Below, one piece after another: positions 16,639-25,674 of a DNA stretch of 32,709 bases (position 1 is the first letter of the stretch; every line of letters starts with the position of its first letter). The stretch comes from Streptomyces hiroshimensis (GTDB lineage Bacteria; Actinomycetota; Actinomycetes; Streptomycetales; Streptomycetaceae). The translations under genes and the position numbers were made by a program. The notes beneath the pieces were generated by a model that saw only the letters and a program-made list of their open reading frames with translations, had not been told where the DNA came from and did no database searches. The stretch spans positions 1 to 32,709 of the forward strand of contig NZ_BMUT01000026.1 in the NCBI RefSeq assembly GCF_014650335.1, given 5' to 3'.

Positions 16639-18408
16639 TCACGCACCCCCGCCGGAGGCGCCCCGCGCGGCCGCGAGGAGTTCTTCCGCGTGGGCGCGGG
16701 CCAGTTGGGAGTCCTCCTGGCCCGCCAGCATGCGGGAGAGTTCGCGGATGCGGGCCTCGCCCTCCATCGCCTGGACGCCGCTGCGCGTCACCGATCCCTC
16801 GTGGGTCTTCTCCACCACCAGGTGCCGGTCGGCGAAGGCCGCCACCTGGGGCAGGTGGGTGACCACCACGACCTGCGCCGTCCGCGCGAGGCGCGCGAGG
16901 CGGCGGCCCACCTCGACGGCCGCCTTGCCGCCGACGCCCGCGTCGACCTCGTCGAAGAGGTACGTGGGCACGGGGGCGGAGCCCGCGAAGACGACCTCCA
17001 CGGCGAGCATGACGCGCGAGAGCTCACCGCCGGACGCGCCCTTGGCGATGGGCCGGGGCAGCGCGCCGGGGTGGGGTGCGAGGAGCAGTTCGACCTCGTC
17101 GGCGCCGTGCGGGCCGTAGGCGACGGCGCGCCCGCCGACCTCGATGCCGCTCTCCGCCTCCGCCTCCGCCACCTCGGTCTGGCGGATCGAGAAGCTGACG
17201 CGCGCGTGCGGCATGGCCAGTTCCGCGAGTTCGGCGGTGACCGCGTCGGCGAAGCGCTGGGCGGCCTCCGCGCGGGCGTCGCTCAGCGCCTGGGCGAGCC
17301 CGCCCAGCTCCGCGCGCAGCGCGTCCCGTTCGGCGGCGAGCTCCTCGATGCGCTCGTCGTCGCCGTCGAGCTCGCCGAGCCGCTCCGCGCCGCGCTCGGC
17401 CCAGGCGAGGACCTCGGCGATGTCCTGGCCGTACTTGCGCGTCAGCTGGGTGAGAGCGGCGCGCCGCTCCTCGACGGTGGCCAGCCGCCGCGGGTCGGCG
17501 TCCAGGTCGGAGGCGTACCCGGCCAGTTCCCCGGCCACGTCGGACAGCAGGATGCCGATCTCGCCGATGCGGTCGGCGAGGGCCGCGAGCGCCGGGTCGT
17601 GCGACCGTACGGCCTCCACGGCCCGGTGCGCGCCCGCGACGAGCGTGGCGGCGTCGATGCCCTCGGGGTCCTCGGGGTTCCCGGCGAGCGCGGCGTGCGC
17701 GGCGGTGGCGGCCGAGGCGAGGGCCTCGGCGTGGCCGAGCCGCTCGGCCTCGGCGGCGAGCTCGGCGTCCTCCCCCGGCAGCGGTTCGACGGCGGCGACC
17801 TCGTCCAGCCCGAACCGCAGGAGGTCGGCCTCCTGGGCGCGCTCGCGGGCGCGCGTCGTCAGCTCGGTGAGCTCGGCGGCGACGGCGCGCAGCCGCCGGT
17901 AGGCGTCGGCGTACTTGGCGAGCGGCGCGGCCACCGCATCGCCCGCGTAGCGGTCGAGGGCCCGGCGCTGCCGGGCGGGGCGCAGCAGCCCTTGCTGGTC
18001 GGTCTGCCCGTGGACGGCCACGAGGTCGTCCGCGAGCTCGCCGAGCAGCCCGACGGGCACGCTGCGCCCGCCCAGGTGGGCCCGCGAGCGCCCCTCGGCG
18101 GAGAGGGTGCGGCTGATGAGCAGCGTGCCGTCGTCCAGCTCCGCGCCCGCCTCCTCCGCCCGCAGGGCCACGGGCGAGGCGGCGTCGAGGGTGATCCTCC
18201 CCTCGACGACCGCGGACCGGGCCCCCATGCGCACCAGGGCGGGGTCGGCGCGCCCGCCGAGCAGCAGCCCGAGGCTGGTGACGACCATGGTCTTGCCCGC
18301 GCCGGTCTCGCCGGTCACCGCGGTGAAACCGGGCGACAGCTCGACCACCGCGTCATCAATGACGCCCAAGGACCGGATCCGCATCTCCTCCAACACGGAT
18401 ACGACCAT
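16639..18408 (-). CDS. recN: DNA repair protein RecN
   Basis: An SMC-like ATPase that acts early in double-strand break repair. The 589-residue protein has an N-terminal half with P-loop GETGAGKT (33-40), a long central alpha-helical coiled-coil rich in Ala, Glu and Arg (about 150-390), and a C-terminal half with ABC signature KGASGGELSR and Walker B YLFDEVDAGVGG, followed by VVVTHLPQVAAFA. The start at ATG 18408 is supported by homology (MVVSVLEEMRIRSLG); its ribosome site is weak, and the GGAGGAG just before the internal ATG is too close to use. In mycobacteria recN directly follows nadK; here a plus-strand S41 peptidase gene separates them. Confidence 0.95.
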   Translation of the reverse strand: MVVSVLEEMRIRSLGVIDDAVVELSPGFTAVTGETGAGKTMVVTSLGLLLGGRADPALVRMGARSAVVEGRITLDAASPVALRAEEAGAELDDGTLLISRTLSAEGRSRAHLGGRSVPVGLLGELADDLVAVHGQTDQQGLLRPARQRRALDRYAGDAVAAPLAKYADAYRRLRAVAAELTELTTRARERAQEADLLRFGLDEVAAVEPLPGEDAELAAEAERLGHAEALASAATAAHAALAGNPEDPEGIDAATLVAGAHRAVEAVRSHDPALAALADRIGEIGILLSDVAGELAGYASDLDADPRRLATVEERRAALTQLTRKYGQDIAEVLAWAERGAERLGELDGDDERIEELAAERDALRAELGGLAQALSDARAEAAQRFADAVTAELAELAMPHARVSFSIRQTEVAEAEAESGIEVGGRAVAYGPHGADEVELLLAPHPGALPRPIAKGASGGELSRVMLAVEVVFAGSAPVPTYLFDEVDAGVGGKAAVEVGRRLARLARTAQVVVVTHLPQVAAFADRHLVVEKTHEGSVTRSGVQAMEGEARIRELSRMLAGQEDSQLARAHAEELLAAARGASGGGA

Positions 18409-18529
18409 ACGAGGTTCCGGGGGCCCCTCGCGACGGCCACCCCCACCCATCCCCCTGGGGGAATCCCCACCACCGTTCCGGGTGATCGCTCCATGGCGGC
18501 TCCGGGCCGCCTGCGGACACGATTGGATC

Positions 18530-19987
18530 ATGACCGCACGTTCCCGCACGGCCGCTCTGTTCCTGGCCTCCGCCGTCCTCCTGACCACCGCAGCCTCCAC
18601 CGGCAGCGCGCTCGCCGCGCCCCGCCCGGCGCCCCTGGACGGGGCGTGGCGCATGGACGGTTACGGCACGGTCGTCTCCATCGAGGACGGGGGCCGCAGG
18701 CTGCGGACGTACGACACCACTGCCGTCAGCTGCCTGCCCGGCTTCCGCGACGCCACCCGTACGACCGCCCCGGGCGTCTTCCAGCAGGACAAGGACGCGC
18801 CCATCACCGTCACGGCGCAGGGCCGCGACCGCGCGGTGCTCTCCTTCGGCGACAACGTCGGGCACCGTACGCTGCGCCGCCTGCCCGCCCTGCCGGCCGA
18901 GTGCCGGGACACTCCCGCGAAGGCGGACGATCTCCGCGCCGGCACTCCACGCGCCGGCAATCTCCGCGTCTTCGACGTCTTCTGGCAGACCTACGCCGAG
19001 AACTACCCCTTCTTCGCCCAGAAGGGGATCAACTGGAAGGACGTCCGCGAGAAGTTCCGCCCGCGGGCCGCCGCGGCGGCCGACGACACGGCGCTCTTCG
19101 AGGTCCTGAAGGGCATGATCGAGCCGCTGCACGACGCCCACACGGGCATCATCGCCGACCCGGAGAAGCGGGAGGGCCGCTTCGGCGGCCACCGCGAGGA
19201 CACCACGGTCCCCGACCGTGACGGCATGCTCCGGATCGCCGGAGCCGTCAAGGAGAGCGTCGGCGTACCCGAGGACCAGTGGCGCACCTGGGGCAACGGC
19301 CTCATCTCGTACGCCGAGACGCCCGACCGCACCGGCTACCTGCGCATCACCAGGTTCCAGAGCTACACCGAGGACGGCGGCTACGCCGAGGACAGCGCGA
19401 TCGTCGACCGCGCCCTGGACGAGATCTTCACCGCCGCCCGCACCCGCGGCCCGGGCGCCCTGCGCGGCCTGGTGCTCGACCTGCGGTTCAACGGCGGCGG
19501 CTCCGACCGGCTCGCCCTGCGCGTCGCGGAGCGGCTGACGGACCGCCCGTACCTCGCGTACCTCAAGCACGCCCGGAACGACCCGCAGGACCCGCGCAGG
19601 TTCACGCCCGAGCAGCCCGTCACGGCCACTCCGCACCGAGGGCCCGTCTACACCGGCCCCGTGGCCGTCCTCACGGGCCGGCTCACCATGAGCGCCGGTG
19701 AGACGCTCACGCAGGCCCTCATGGGCCGCACGCAGCCCACGGAGCGGATCGGCGAGAACACCCAGGGGGCCTTCTCCGACACCCTCGACCGGCGGCTGCC
19801 CAACGGCTGGAGCTTCCTCCTGCCGAACGAGGAGTTCCTGAGCGCACGGGACCACCGGACGACCTACGACATCAAGGGCATCTCCCCCGATGTCGCCACC
19901 CCCGTCTTCACGGAGGAGGAGTTCCGCGCCCACCGCGACTCGGCCCTCGCCGAGGCACGGAAGTTCGTGGCCCGGGCCGGCCGCTGA
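18530..19987 (+). CDS. Secreted S41-family (tail-specific/C-terminal processing) peptidase
   Basis: A 485-residue serine protease with a classical signal peptide: RSR near the N-terminus, a hydrophobic core, and probable cleavage after SALA (about residue 29). The catalytic domain holds VLDLRFNGGGSDRLALR and the nucleophile Ser388 in RLTMSAGETL, followed by GENTQGAFSD, the usual S41 order. No PDZ domain is obvious. It is likely exported and digests peptides or misfolded proteins outside the membrane. The ATG at 18530 lacks a clear ribosome site. The gene is a single plus-strand unit between recN and nadK, with a hairpin after its stop, so it looks like an insertion into a conserved block. Confidence 0.9.
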   Translation: MTARSRTAALFLASAVLLTTAASTGSALAAPRPAPLDGAWRMDGYGTVVSIEDGGRRLRTYDTTAVSCLPGFRDATRTTAPGVFQQDKDAPITVTAQGRDRAVLSFGDNVGHRTLRRLPALPAECRDTPAKADDLRAGTPRAGNLRVFDVFWQTYAENYPFFAQKGINWKDVREKFRPRAAAAADDTALFEVLKGMIEPLHDAHTGIIADPEKREGRFGGHREDTTVPDRDGMLRIAGAVKESVGVPEDQWRTWGNGLISYAETPDRTGYLRITRFQSYTEDGGYAEDSAIVDRALDEIFTAARTRGPGALRGLVLDLRFNGGGSDRLALRVAERLTDRPYLAYLKHARNDPQDPRRFTPEQPVTATPHRGPVYTGPVAVLTGRLTMSAGETLTQALMGRTQPTERIGENTQGAFSDTLDRRLPNGWSFLLPNEEFLSARDHRTTYDIKGISPDVATPVFTEEEFRAHRDSALAEARKFVARAGR

Positions 19988-19994
19988 GGCCCGC

Positions 19995-20027
19995 CCGGTG
20001 CGGCGGGACGCACTCTCGCCGCACCGG
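19995..20027. terminator. Bidirectional hairpin between the S41 gene and nadK
   Basis: CCGGTGCGGCG (19995-20005) and CGCCGCACCGG (20017-20027) form a perfect 11-bp stem with an 11-nt loop. It lies between the convergent S41 gene (stop 19987) and nadK (stop 20046). There is no T-tract. Confidence 0.7.
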
Positions 20028-20045
20028 TGACGGATCAACGGCGGA

Positions 20046-21052
20046 TCAGTGCGGCGCCCCGCGCCACCCCGCCACCGGCAGGGCGAACTTCGCCACCAGG
20101 CGGTCCGTGAAGGACGCGTGGTGCAGCCGCGCCAGGCGCACCGGCACCGCCCCCCGCCGCACCTCCACCCGCGCGCCCGCGGGCAGCTCCACCGTCCGGC
20201 GGCCGTCGCACCACAGGACCCCGTTCGGGGTCTGCGGCTGGACCTCCACCGCGAGGACCGAGTCCGGGGCGGTGACCAGCGGCTTGGCGAACAGCGCGTG
20301 GGCGCTGATCGGCACCATCAGCAGCGCCTCCACCTCCGGCCACACCACCGGGCCGCCCGCCGAGAACGCGTAGGCCGTCGACCCGGTGGGCGTCGCGCAC
20401 ACGACGCCGTCGCCGCCGAAGCGCGACACCGGGCGCCCGTCGACCTCCGTGACGACCTCCAGCAGCCGCTCGCGCGCGGCCTTCTCCACGGACGCCTCGT
20501 TCAGCGCCCAGTCGGTGTGCACCACGTGCCCGTCGGTACGCACGAGGACGTCGAGCGTCATCCGCTCCTCGACCTCGTAGTCCCGCGTCACCACCCGGTC
20601 CACGACCTTGTCGAGGTCGTCGCGCTCGGCCTCGGCCAGGAAGCCGACCCGGCCGAGGTTCACGCCGAGCATCGGCACCCCGGAGCGCCGCGCGAACTCC
20701 GCGCCGCGCAGCAGCGTGCCGTCGCCGCCGAGGACGACGAGGAGCTCGCAGCCCTCCAGGACGTCCGGCCGGTCGGGGCCGGTCTCGACGAGCTCGACCG
20801 CCGACGGCAGCGGCAGGTCGGCCGCCTCCTCGGCGAGCACCCGCACGCCGATGCCGCAGCGCAGCAGTCCCTGGACGACGAGTTCGGCGCTGCGGATGGC
20901 CGCAGGGCGGCCCGTGTGCGCGAGCAGGAAGACGGTGCGTCCGCCGCCGTCCCCCGTACAGCCCCCCTGCGTTGCCGTTGCTGGCGTTGCTTCCTGTGCT
21001 GCCTGTGCTGCTGCCTCTGATGCTGCTGTCTGTGATGCTGCTTCTGAAGTCG

Positions 21053-21056
<4 letters not shown>
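20046..21056 (-). CDS. nadK: NAD kinase
   Basis: Phosphorylates NAD to NADP. The 336-residue protein contains GGDGT (110-114), the NE pair in WALNEAS (186-187), and TPTGSTAY (222-229), the three diagnostic segments of the family. Residues 1-39 are an extra low-complexity Ala/Gln/Glu/Thr leader. The start is TTG at 21056; its TTGA overlaps the stop of tlyA by 4 nt, and GGAGG lies 7 nt upstream inside tlyA, so translation is coupled. No better start exists before the conserved region near residue 40. The tlyA-nadK order is conserved in Actinobacteria (Rv1694-Rv1695). Confidence 0.96.
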
Positions 21057-21874
<818 letters not shown>

Positions 21875-21881
21875 GGGTGGT

Positions 21882-22175
21882 TCAGCTCCTGGTGTCGTAC
21901 GAAGCGGGTGCGCCCGGGGCCGCGGGTGCGCCGGACAGGCCGGGGCTCCGGTCGAGCGCGCTCAGCGCCTCCCGCAGGCCCCGGTGTACATCCTCGTACA
22001 CCTCCAGGTGGCCGCTCGCGGCGAGGTGGTCGGCGTCGGCCAGCCGGACGAGCTGCGCGTCGACGGCGGGGTCGCCGGTAGGGGTGCGCACGACGCCGAG
22101 CGGCAGCGGTCCGGGCCCGTCCGCCCCCTCGGCCCCGCCCGGCTCCGGATCCGCAGGAGTCATCGCATCGCTCAT
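21882..22175 (-). CDS. Small conserved hypothetical protein upstream of tlyA
   Basis: A 97-residue acidic, Pro/Gly-rich protein with one folded-looking stretch: PTGDPAVDAQLVRLADADHL then EVYEDVHRGLREALSALD, which resembles a pair of helices. No known domain or catalytic motif is visible. The ATG at 22175 is preceded closely by GGAG; ATG 22163 is an alternative. It sits 7 nt before tlyA, the position of Rv1693 in M. tuberculosis, where a small gene of unknown function also precedes tlyA. The conserved position and likely cotranscription support it as a real gene. Confidence 0.7.
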   Translation of the reverse strand: MSDAMTPADPEPGGAEGADGPGPLPLGVVRTPTGDPAVDAQLVRLADADHLAASGHLEVYEDVHRGLREALSALDRSPGLSGAPAAPGAPASYDTRS

Positions 22176-22243
22176 GGCTCCGACGCTACCCCGGAACGGC
22201 GCCTGTGCGGCGTACGCGGCCTGCTGCGGTACCGTCCCAGGTG

Positions 22244-22591
22244 ATGGCGACGATCGAGGAGTGCCGCGCCGCACTCGACAGACTGGCGGAGAGCCTCGCG
22301 GGAGCCCGCGGCGACCTCCGCGACGCGGCCGCGCCCGACCGCTCGCTCAGCTGCCACATCACCGATCTCGACGTGACCTTCGCCGGCCATCTCGTGGGCG
22401 GGCACATCCAGGACGTGGAGACGCAGCCGGGCACGCCCGAGCGGCGGGCGGAGATCGCGCTGACGATGTCGGGCGACGACCTGGTGGCCCTGGTGGACGG
22501 CCGGCTGAACTTCGCGAAGGCGTGGGCCTCCGGCCGCGTCAGGGTCCAGGCGAGCCTGCGCGACGTCCTGCGGCTGCGGTCACTGCTGTAG
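22244..22591 (+). CDS. SCP2 sterol-binding domain protein
   Basis: A 115-residue protein consisting almost entirely of an SCP2-like fold: CHITDLDVTFAGHLVGGHI, an EIALTMSGDDLVALVDGR strand-helix segment and the C-terminal NFAKAWASGRVRVQASL motif, which is typical of SCP2/alkyl sulfatase C-terminal domains. Such domains hold a hydrophobic ligand; the ligand here is unknown. The ATG at 22244 is preceded immediately by an in-frame GTG (22241) that could also be used. It is divergent from the tlyA operon and convergent with the siderophore ATPase gene, 18 nt away. Its stop codon lies in a tandem repeat. Confidence 0.82.
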   Translation: MATIEECRAALDRLAESLAGARGDLRDAAAPDRSLSCHITDLDVTFAGHLVGGHIQDVETQPGTPERRAEIALTMSGDDLVALVDGRLNFAKAWASGRVRVQASLRDVLRLRSLL

Positions 22592-22620
22592 CGGTCACTG
22601 CTGTAGCGGTCACTTCTGCA
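22576..22620. repeat. 15-bp tandem triplication over two convergent stop codons
   Basis: GCGGTCACTGCTGTA occurs at 22576-22590 and 22591-22605, then GCGGTCACTTCTGCA (two changes) at 22606-22620. The SCP2 gene stops at 22589-22591 in the first junction, and the ATPase gene stops (minus strand) at 22610-22612 in the third unit. Confidence 0.9.
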
Positions 22621-23419
22621 GCGCCGCACCCGCCCTGGCCCGGCGTGCGGCCGGCACGACCAGCGGCGTCCCCGTCTCCGGGTCGTCGATGACCTGGCAG
22701 CGCAGCCCGAACACCTGCTCCACGAGCTCGGCGGTGACGACGTCCCCCGGCGCACCCTCGGCGACGACGCTGCCGTCACGCATGGCGATGAGGTGGGTGG
22801 CGTAGCGCGCGGCGTGGTTGAGGTCGTGGAGGACGGCGACGAGGGTGCGGCCCTGCTCCTCGTGCAGCTGGGCGCACAGGTCGAGGACCTCGATCTGGTG
22901 CTGGATGTCGAGGTATGTGGTGGGCTCGTCCAGCAGGAGCAGCGGCGTCTGCTGGGCGAGGGCCATGGCGATCCAGACCCGCTGGCGCTGGCCGCCGGAG
23001 AGCTCGTCGACGTGCCGGTCGGCGAGGGCGTCGACGCCGGTGGCGGCCATGGACTCGGTGACGATCCGCTCGTCCTCGCGCGACCACTGGCGCAGCAGGC
23101 CCTGGTGGGGGTAGCGGCCGCGGGCGACGAGGTCGCCGACGGTGATGCCGTCGGGCGCGATGGAGGACTGCGGGAGCAGCCCGAGCGTGCGGGCGACCTG
23201 CTTGGCCGGGTAGGAGCCGATGGCGGCGCCGTCCAGCAGGACGGACCCGGCGACGGGCTTGAGCATCCGGGCCAGGGCGCGCAGCAGGGTCGACTTGCCG
23301 CAGGCGTTGGGGCCGACGATGACGGTGAACGACCGGTCGGGGATCGCGACCGAGAGGTTCTCGGCGATGACCCGCTGGTCGTAGGCGAGCGTGACGGATT
23401 CGGCCGTCAGTCGGCTCAT
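22610..23419 (-). CDS. Ferric-siderophore ABC transporter, ATP-binding protein
   Basis: A 269-residue FecE/FepC-type ATPase that powers uptake of an iron-siderophore complex through the two permeases encoded upstream. It has Walker A GPNACGKST (36-44), Q-loop LLPQSS, signature LSGGQRQR (140-147), Walker B LLLLDEPT (160-167), D-loop YLD and the H-loop histidine in VLHDLNHA (His198). ARGRYPHQ is typical of this subfamily. The ATG at 23419 is preceded by AAGGAGAC. It is the last gene of a permease-permease-ATPase unit and lies 65 nt after permease 2. Confidence 0.94.
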   Translation of the reverse strand: MSRLTAESVTLAYDQRVIAENLSVAIPDRSFTVIVGPNACGKSTLLRALARMLKPVAGSVLLDGAAIGSYPAKQVARTLGLLPQSSIAPDGITVGDLVARGRYPHQGLLRQWSREDERIVTESMAATGVDALADRHVDELSGGQRQRVWIAMALAQQTPLLLLDEPTTYLDIQHQIEVLDLCAQLHEEQGRTLVAVLHDLNHAARYATHLIAMRDGSVVAEGAPGDVVTAELVEQVFGLRCQVIDDPETGTPLVVPAARRARAGAALQK

Positions 23420-23484
23420 GGTGCGGTCTCCTTGCTGAAGGGTCGTCGTACTCGTACCGGGGCCGCCCGGCTGCGCCCCGTCCA

Positions 23485-24543
23485 TCACACCCGTCCCGCC
23501 TTGCGCTCGGTGAACAGCAGCCACAGCAGATAGCAGCCGCCGAGCATCCCGGTCAGCGCACCGACGGGCAGCTTGTCGGCGCCGAAGAGCCGCTGCGAGG
23601 CCCAGTCGGCGCCGACGAGCAGGGTGGCGCCCATGGCCGCGGCGGCGAGGAGGCCCGGGCCGGGGGCGCGGGTCAGCCGGCGTGCGAGCTGCGGCGCGGC
23701 GAGGGCCACGAAGCCGACGGGCCCGGCGGCGGCCGTGGCGGCGGCGGTGAGGAGCACGGCGCAGGCCGTCACCACGAGCCGGGTGCGTTCGGCGCGCACC
23801 CCGAGGGCGTGGGCGGCGTCGTCGCCCATCTCCAGCATGCGCAGGGCCCGCCCGTTCCCGAGGACGACGGGGAGGAGCATGGCGGCCGCGCACAGCAGGG
23901 GCCACACCTGCTCCCAGTCGCGGCCGTTGAGGGAGCCGACCATCCAGATCATGGACCGGGTGGCGTCGACGAGGTCGGCCTTGGTCATCAGGTAGTCGCG
24001 CAGGCCGGTGAGGACGGCGGCGGCGCCGATGCCGACGAGGACGAGCCGGTAGCCGTTGATGCCCTTCTTCCAGGCCAGCAGGTAGACCGCGAGGCCGGTG
24101 ACGACGCCGCCCGCGACGGCTCCTGCGGCCACGGCGAACGGGTCGCCGTGGAAGAGGACGATGACGACGAGCGCACCGGCCGCGGACCCCTGGCCGAAGC
24201 CGATCACGTCCGGGCTGCCCAGCGGGTTGCGGGAGACGGACTGGAAGACCGCGCCGGCCAGCCCGAGACAGGCGCCCGCGAGCAGGCCCACCAGGACGCG
24301 GGGCAGGCGCAGGTCGTGGACGACGACGTCCTGGGCGGGGGTGCCGCCGCCGGCGAGCGTCCGCAGGACGTCGGCGGGCGACATCGGGAAGTCGCCGGTG
24401 GCGATGAGGGCCACGGAGGCGGCCGCCGCGACGGCCAGGAGCAGCAGGACGACGAGGGCGGCGCGGGCGTCCACACGCAGGGAGAGCCCGCCGCTGGTAC
24501 GGACGGTTCGTACGGCTCGTACGGTTCGTGGGGACAGGCTCAC
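23485..24543 (-). CDS. FecCD-family iron-siderophore permease 2
   Basis: A 352-residue integral membrane subunit with about ten hydrophobic segments. Family landmarks are RLPRVLVGLLAGACLGLAGA, SRNPLGSPDVIGFGQGS and GFVALAAPQLARRLT near the C-terminus, the last being the ATPase-contact region. It pairs with permease 1 to form the channel. The GTG at 24543 overlaps the stop of permease 1 (GTGA). The frame is open for another 210 codons upstream, but that part overlaps permease 1 and is not coding. The first residues contain a short repetitive TVRAVRTVRT encoded by a near-perfect GTACGG-type DNA repeat. Confidence 0.93.
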   Translation of the reverse strand: MSLSPRTVRAVRTVRTSGGLSLRVDARAALVVLLLLAVAAAASVALIATGDFPMSPADVLRTLAGGGTPAQDVVVHDLRLPRVLVGLLAGACLGLAGAVFQSVSRNPLGSPDVIGFGQGSAAGALVVIVLFHGDPFAVAAGAVAGGVVTGLAVYLLAWKKGINGYRLVLVGIGAAAVLTGLRDYLMTKADLVDATRSMIWMVGSLNGRDWEQVWPLLCAAAMLLPVVLGNGRALRMLEMGDDAAHALGVRAERTRLVVTACAVLLTAAATAAAGPVGFVALAAPQLARRLTRAPGPGLLAAAAMGATLLVGADWASQRLFGADKLPVGALTGMLGGCYLLWLLFTERKAGRV

Positions 24544-25607
24544 TGCTGGGCCACCCTCCGGCGCCGTACGAGGTGGATGAACAGGGGTCCGCCGACGACG
24601 GCGGTGACGATGCCGGCCTGGAGCTCTCCGGGCCGGGCGACGACCCGCCCGGCGATGTCCGCGCCGAGCAGCAGCACGGGTGACAGGACGGCCGCGTACG
24701 GCAGGATCCAGCGCTGGTCGGGCCCGGTGAGGGCGCGCACCAGGTGCGGGACGATGAGGCCGATGAAGACGATGGGCCCGCAGGCGGCGGTCGCGGCGCC
24801 GCACAGCAGGGTGACGGCGGCCATCGCGAGGACGCGGGTGCGGGCGGGGCGGGTGCCGAGCGCGCGGGCGCTGTCGTCGCCGAGCGCCATGGCGTTCAGG
24901 GGCCGGGCGAGCGCGAGGGCGAGCAGGATGCCGGCGGCGATGAAGGGCAGCACCTGCCGGATGACGTCCGCGTCGGCCGAGGCGAGCGAGCCGACGGTCC
25001 AAAAGCGCATCCGGTCGAGCGCCGCGGAGTCCATCAGCTGGACGGAGTTGACGTAGCCGTAGAGCGCGTACGTCACGGCGGTGCCGGCCAGGGCGAGCCG
25101 TACGGGCGTGGCGCCGCGGCTGCCGCCGAGCACGTGGACCACGACGGAGACGACGGCCGCACCGGCGAGCGCGAACCATACGTAGCCGCCGGCCGAGCTG
25201 ACGCCGAGGAAGGTGATGGCGGATACGACGGCCGCCGCGGCGCCCGCGTTGACGCCGAGGATGCCGGGTTCGGCGAGCGGGTTGCGGGTGAGGGCCTGCA
25301 TCACGGCGCCGGAGAGCCCGAGGGCGGCGCCGGCGAGCAGGCCGAGCAGCGTACGGGGCAGGCGCACCTCGCGCACGATGACGCCGGCCTCGCCGTGCGC
25401 GTCGCCGAACAGCCCGTGCCAGACCGCCTCCAGCGGCAGCGGCTTGGCGCCGACGGCGATGCTCGCGACGGCGACGAGCAGCAGCAGACCGGTCGCCGCG
25501 AGCAGGCCGGCTGCCCGCGCGGCATTCCGCTTACGGCTTGCCGGGGGTATCTGCGGCGGCAGCGGACCGGTGTCCGCCGGGGGTTCGGGGGGACTGTCAA
25601 GCAACAC
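24540..25607 (-). CDS. FecCD-family iron-siderophore permease 1
   Basis: A 355-residue integral membrane subunit with landmarks RLPRTLLGLLAGAALGLSGA, TRNPLAEPGILGVNAGA and a C-terminal CGPIVFIGLIVPHLVR that contacts the ATPase. A Pro-rich cytoplasmic tail of about 30 residues precedes the first membrane helix. The start is GTG at 25607. It lies only 5 nt from the iron box, and no Shine-Dalgarno fits in between, so the transcript is probably leaderless, with the -10 hexamer TAACCT inside the box. It is the first gene of the minus-strand permease-permease-ATPase operon and is divergent from the receptor gene. Confidence 0.93.
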   Translation of the reverse strand: MLLDSPPEPPADTGPLPPQIPPASRKRNAARAAGLLAATGLLLLVAVASIAVGAKPLPLEAVWHGLFGDAHGEAGVIVREVRLPRTLLGLLAGAALGLSGAVMQALTRNPLAEPGILGVNAGAAAAVVSAITFLGVSSAGGYVWFALAGAAVVSVVVHVLGGSRGATPVRLALAGTAVTYALYGYVNSVQLMDSAALDRMRFWTVGSLASADADVIRQVLPFIAAGILLALALARPLNAMALGDDSARALGTRPARTRVLAMAAVTLLCGAATAACGPIVFIGLIVPHLVRALTGPDQRWILPYAAVLSPVLLLGADIAGRVVARPGELQAGIVTAVVGGPLFIHLVRRRRVAQQ

Positions 25608-25612
25608 GATCC

Positions 25613-25631
25613 TTAGGTTAGCCTACCCTTA
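25613..25631. promoter_or_regulatory. Iron box (DmdR1/IdeR/DtxR-type operator)
   Basis: TTAGGTTAGCCTACCCTTA matches the palindromic 19-bp consensus TTAGGTTAGCCTAACCTAA at 17 positions. It is the only such site seen and lies in the 67-nt gap between the divergent permease 1 and receptor genes. It covers -10-like hexamers on both strands (TAACCT leftward, TAGCCT or TACCCT rightward), so one iron-loaded repressor dimer pair could shut off both transcripts. Confidence 0.88.
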
Positions 25632-25674
25632 ACTCCCCCCGTTCTTGCCTCATTCTTGAGAGAAGCGCACCACC

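Noticed and set aside
16255..18530. Long plus-strand frame opposite recN
   Set aside because: High-GC antisense shadow; recN motifs are on the minus strand.
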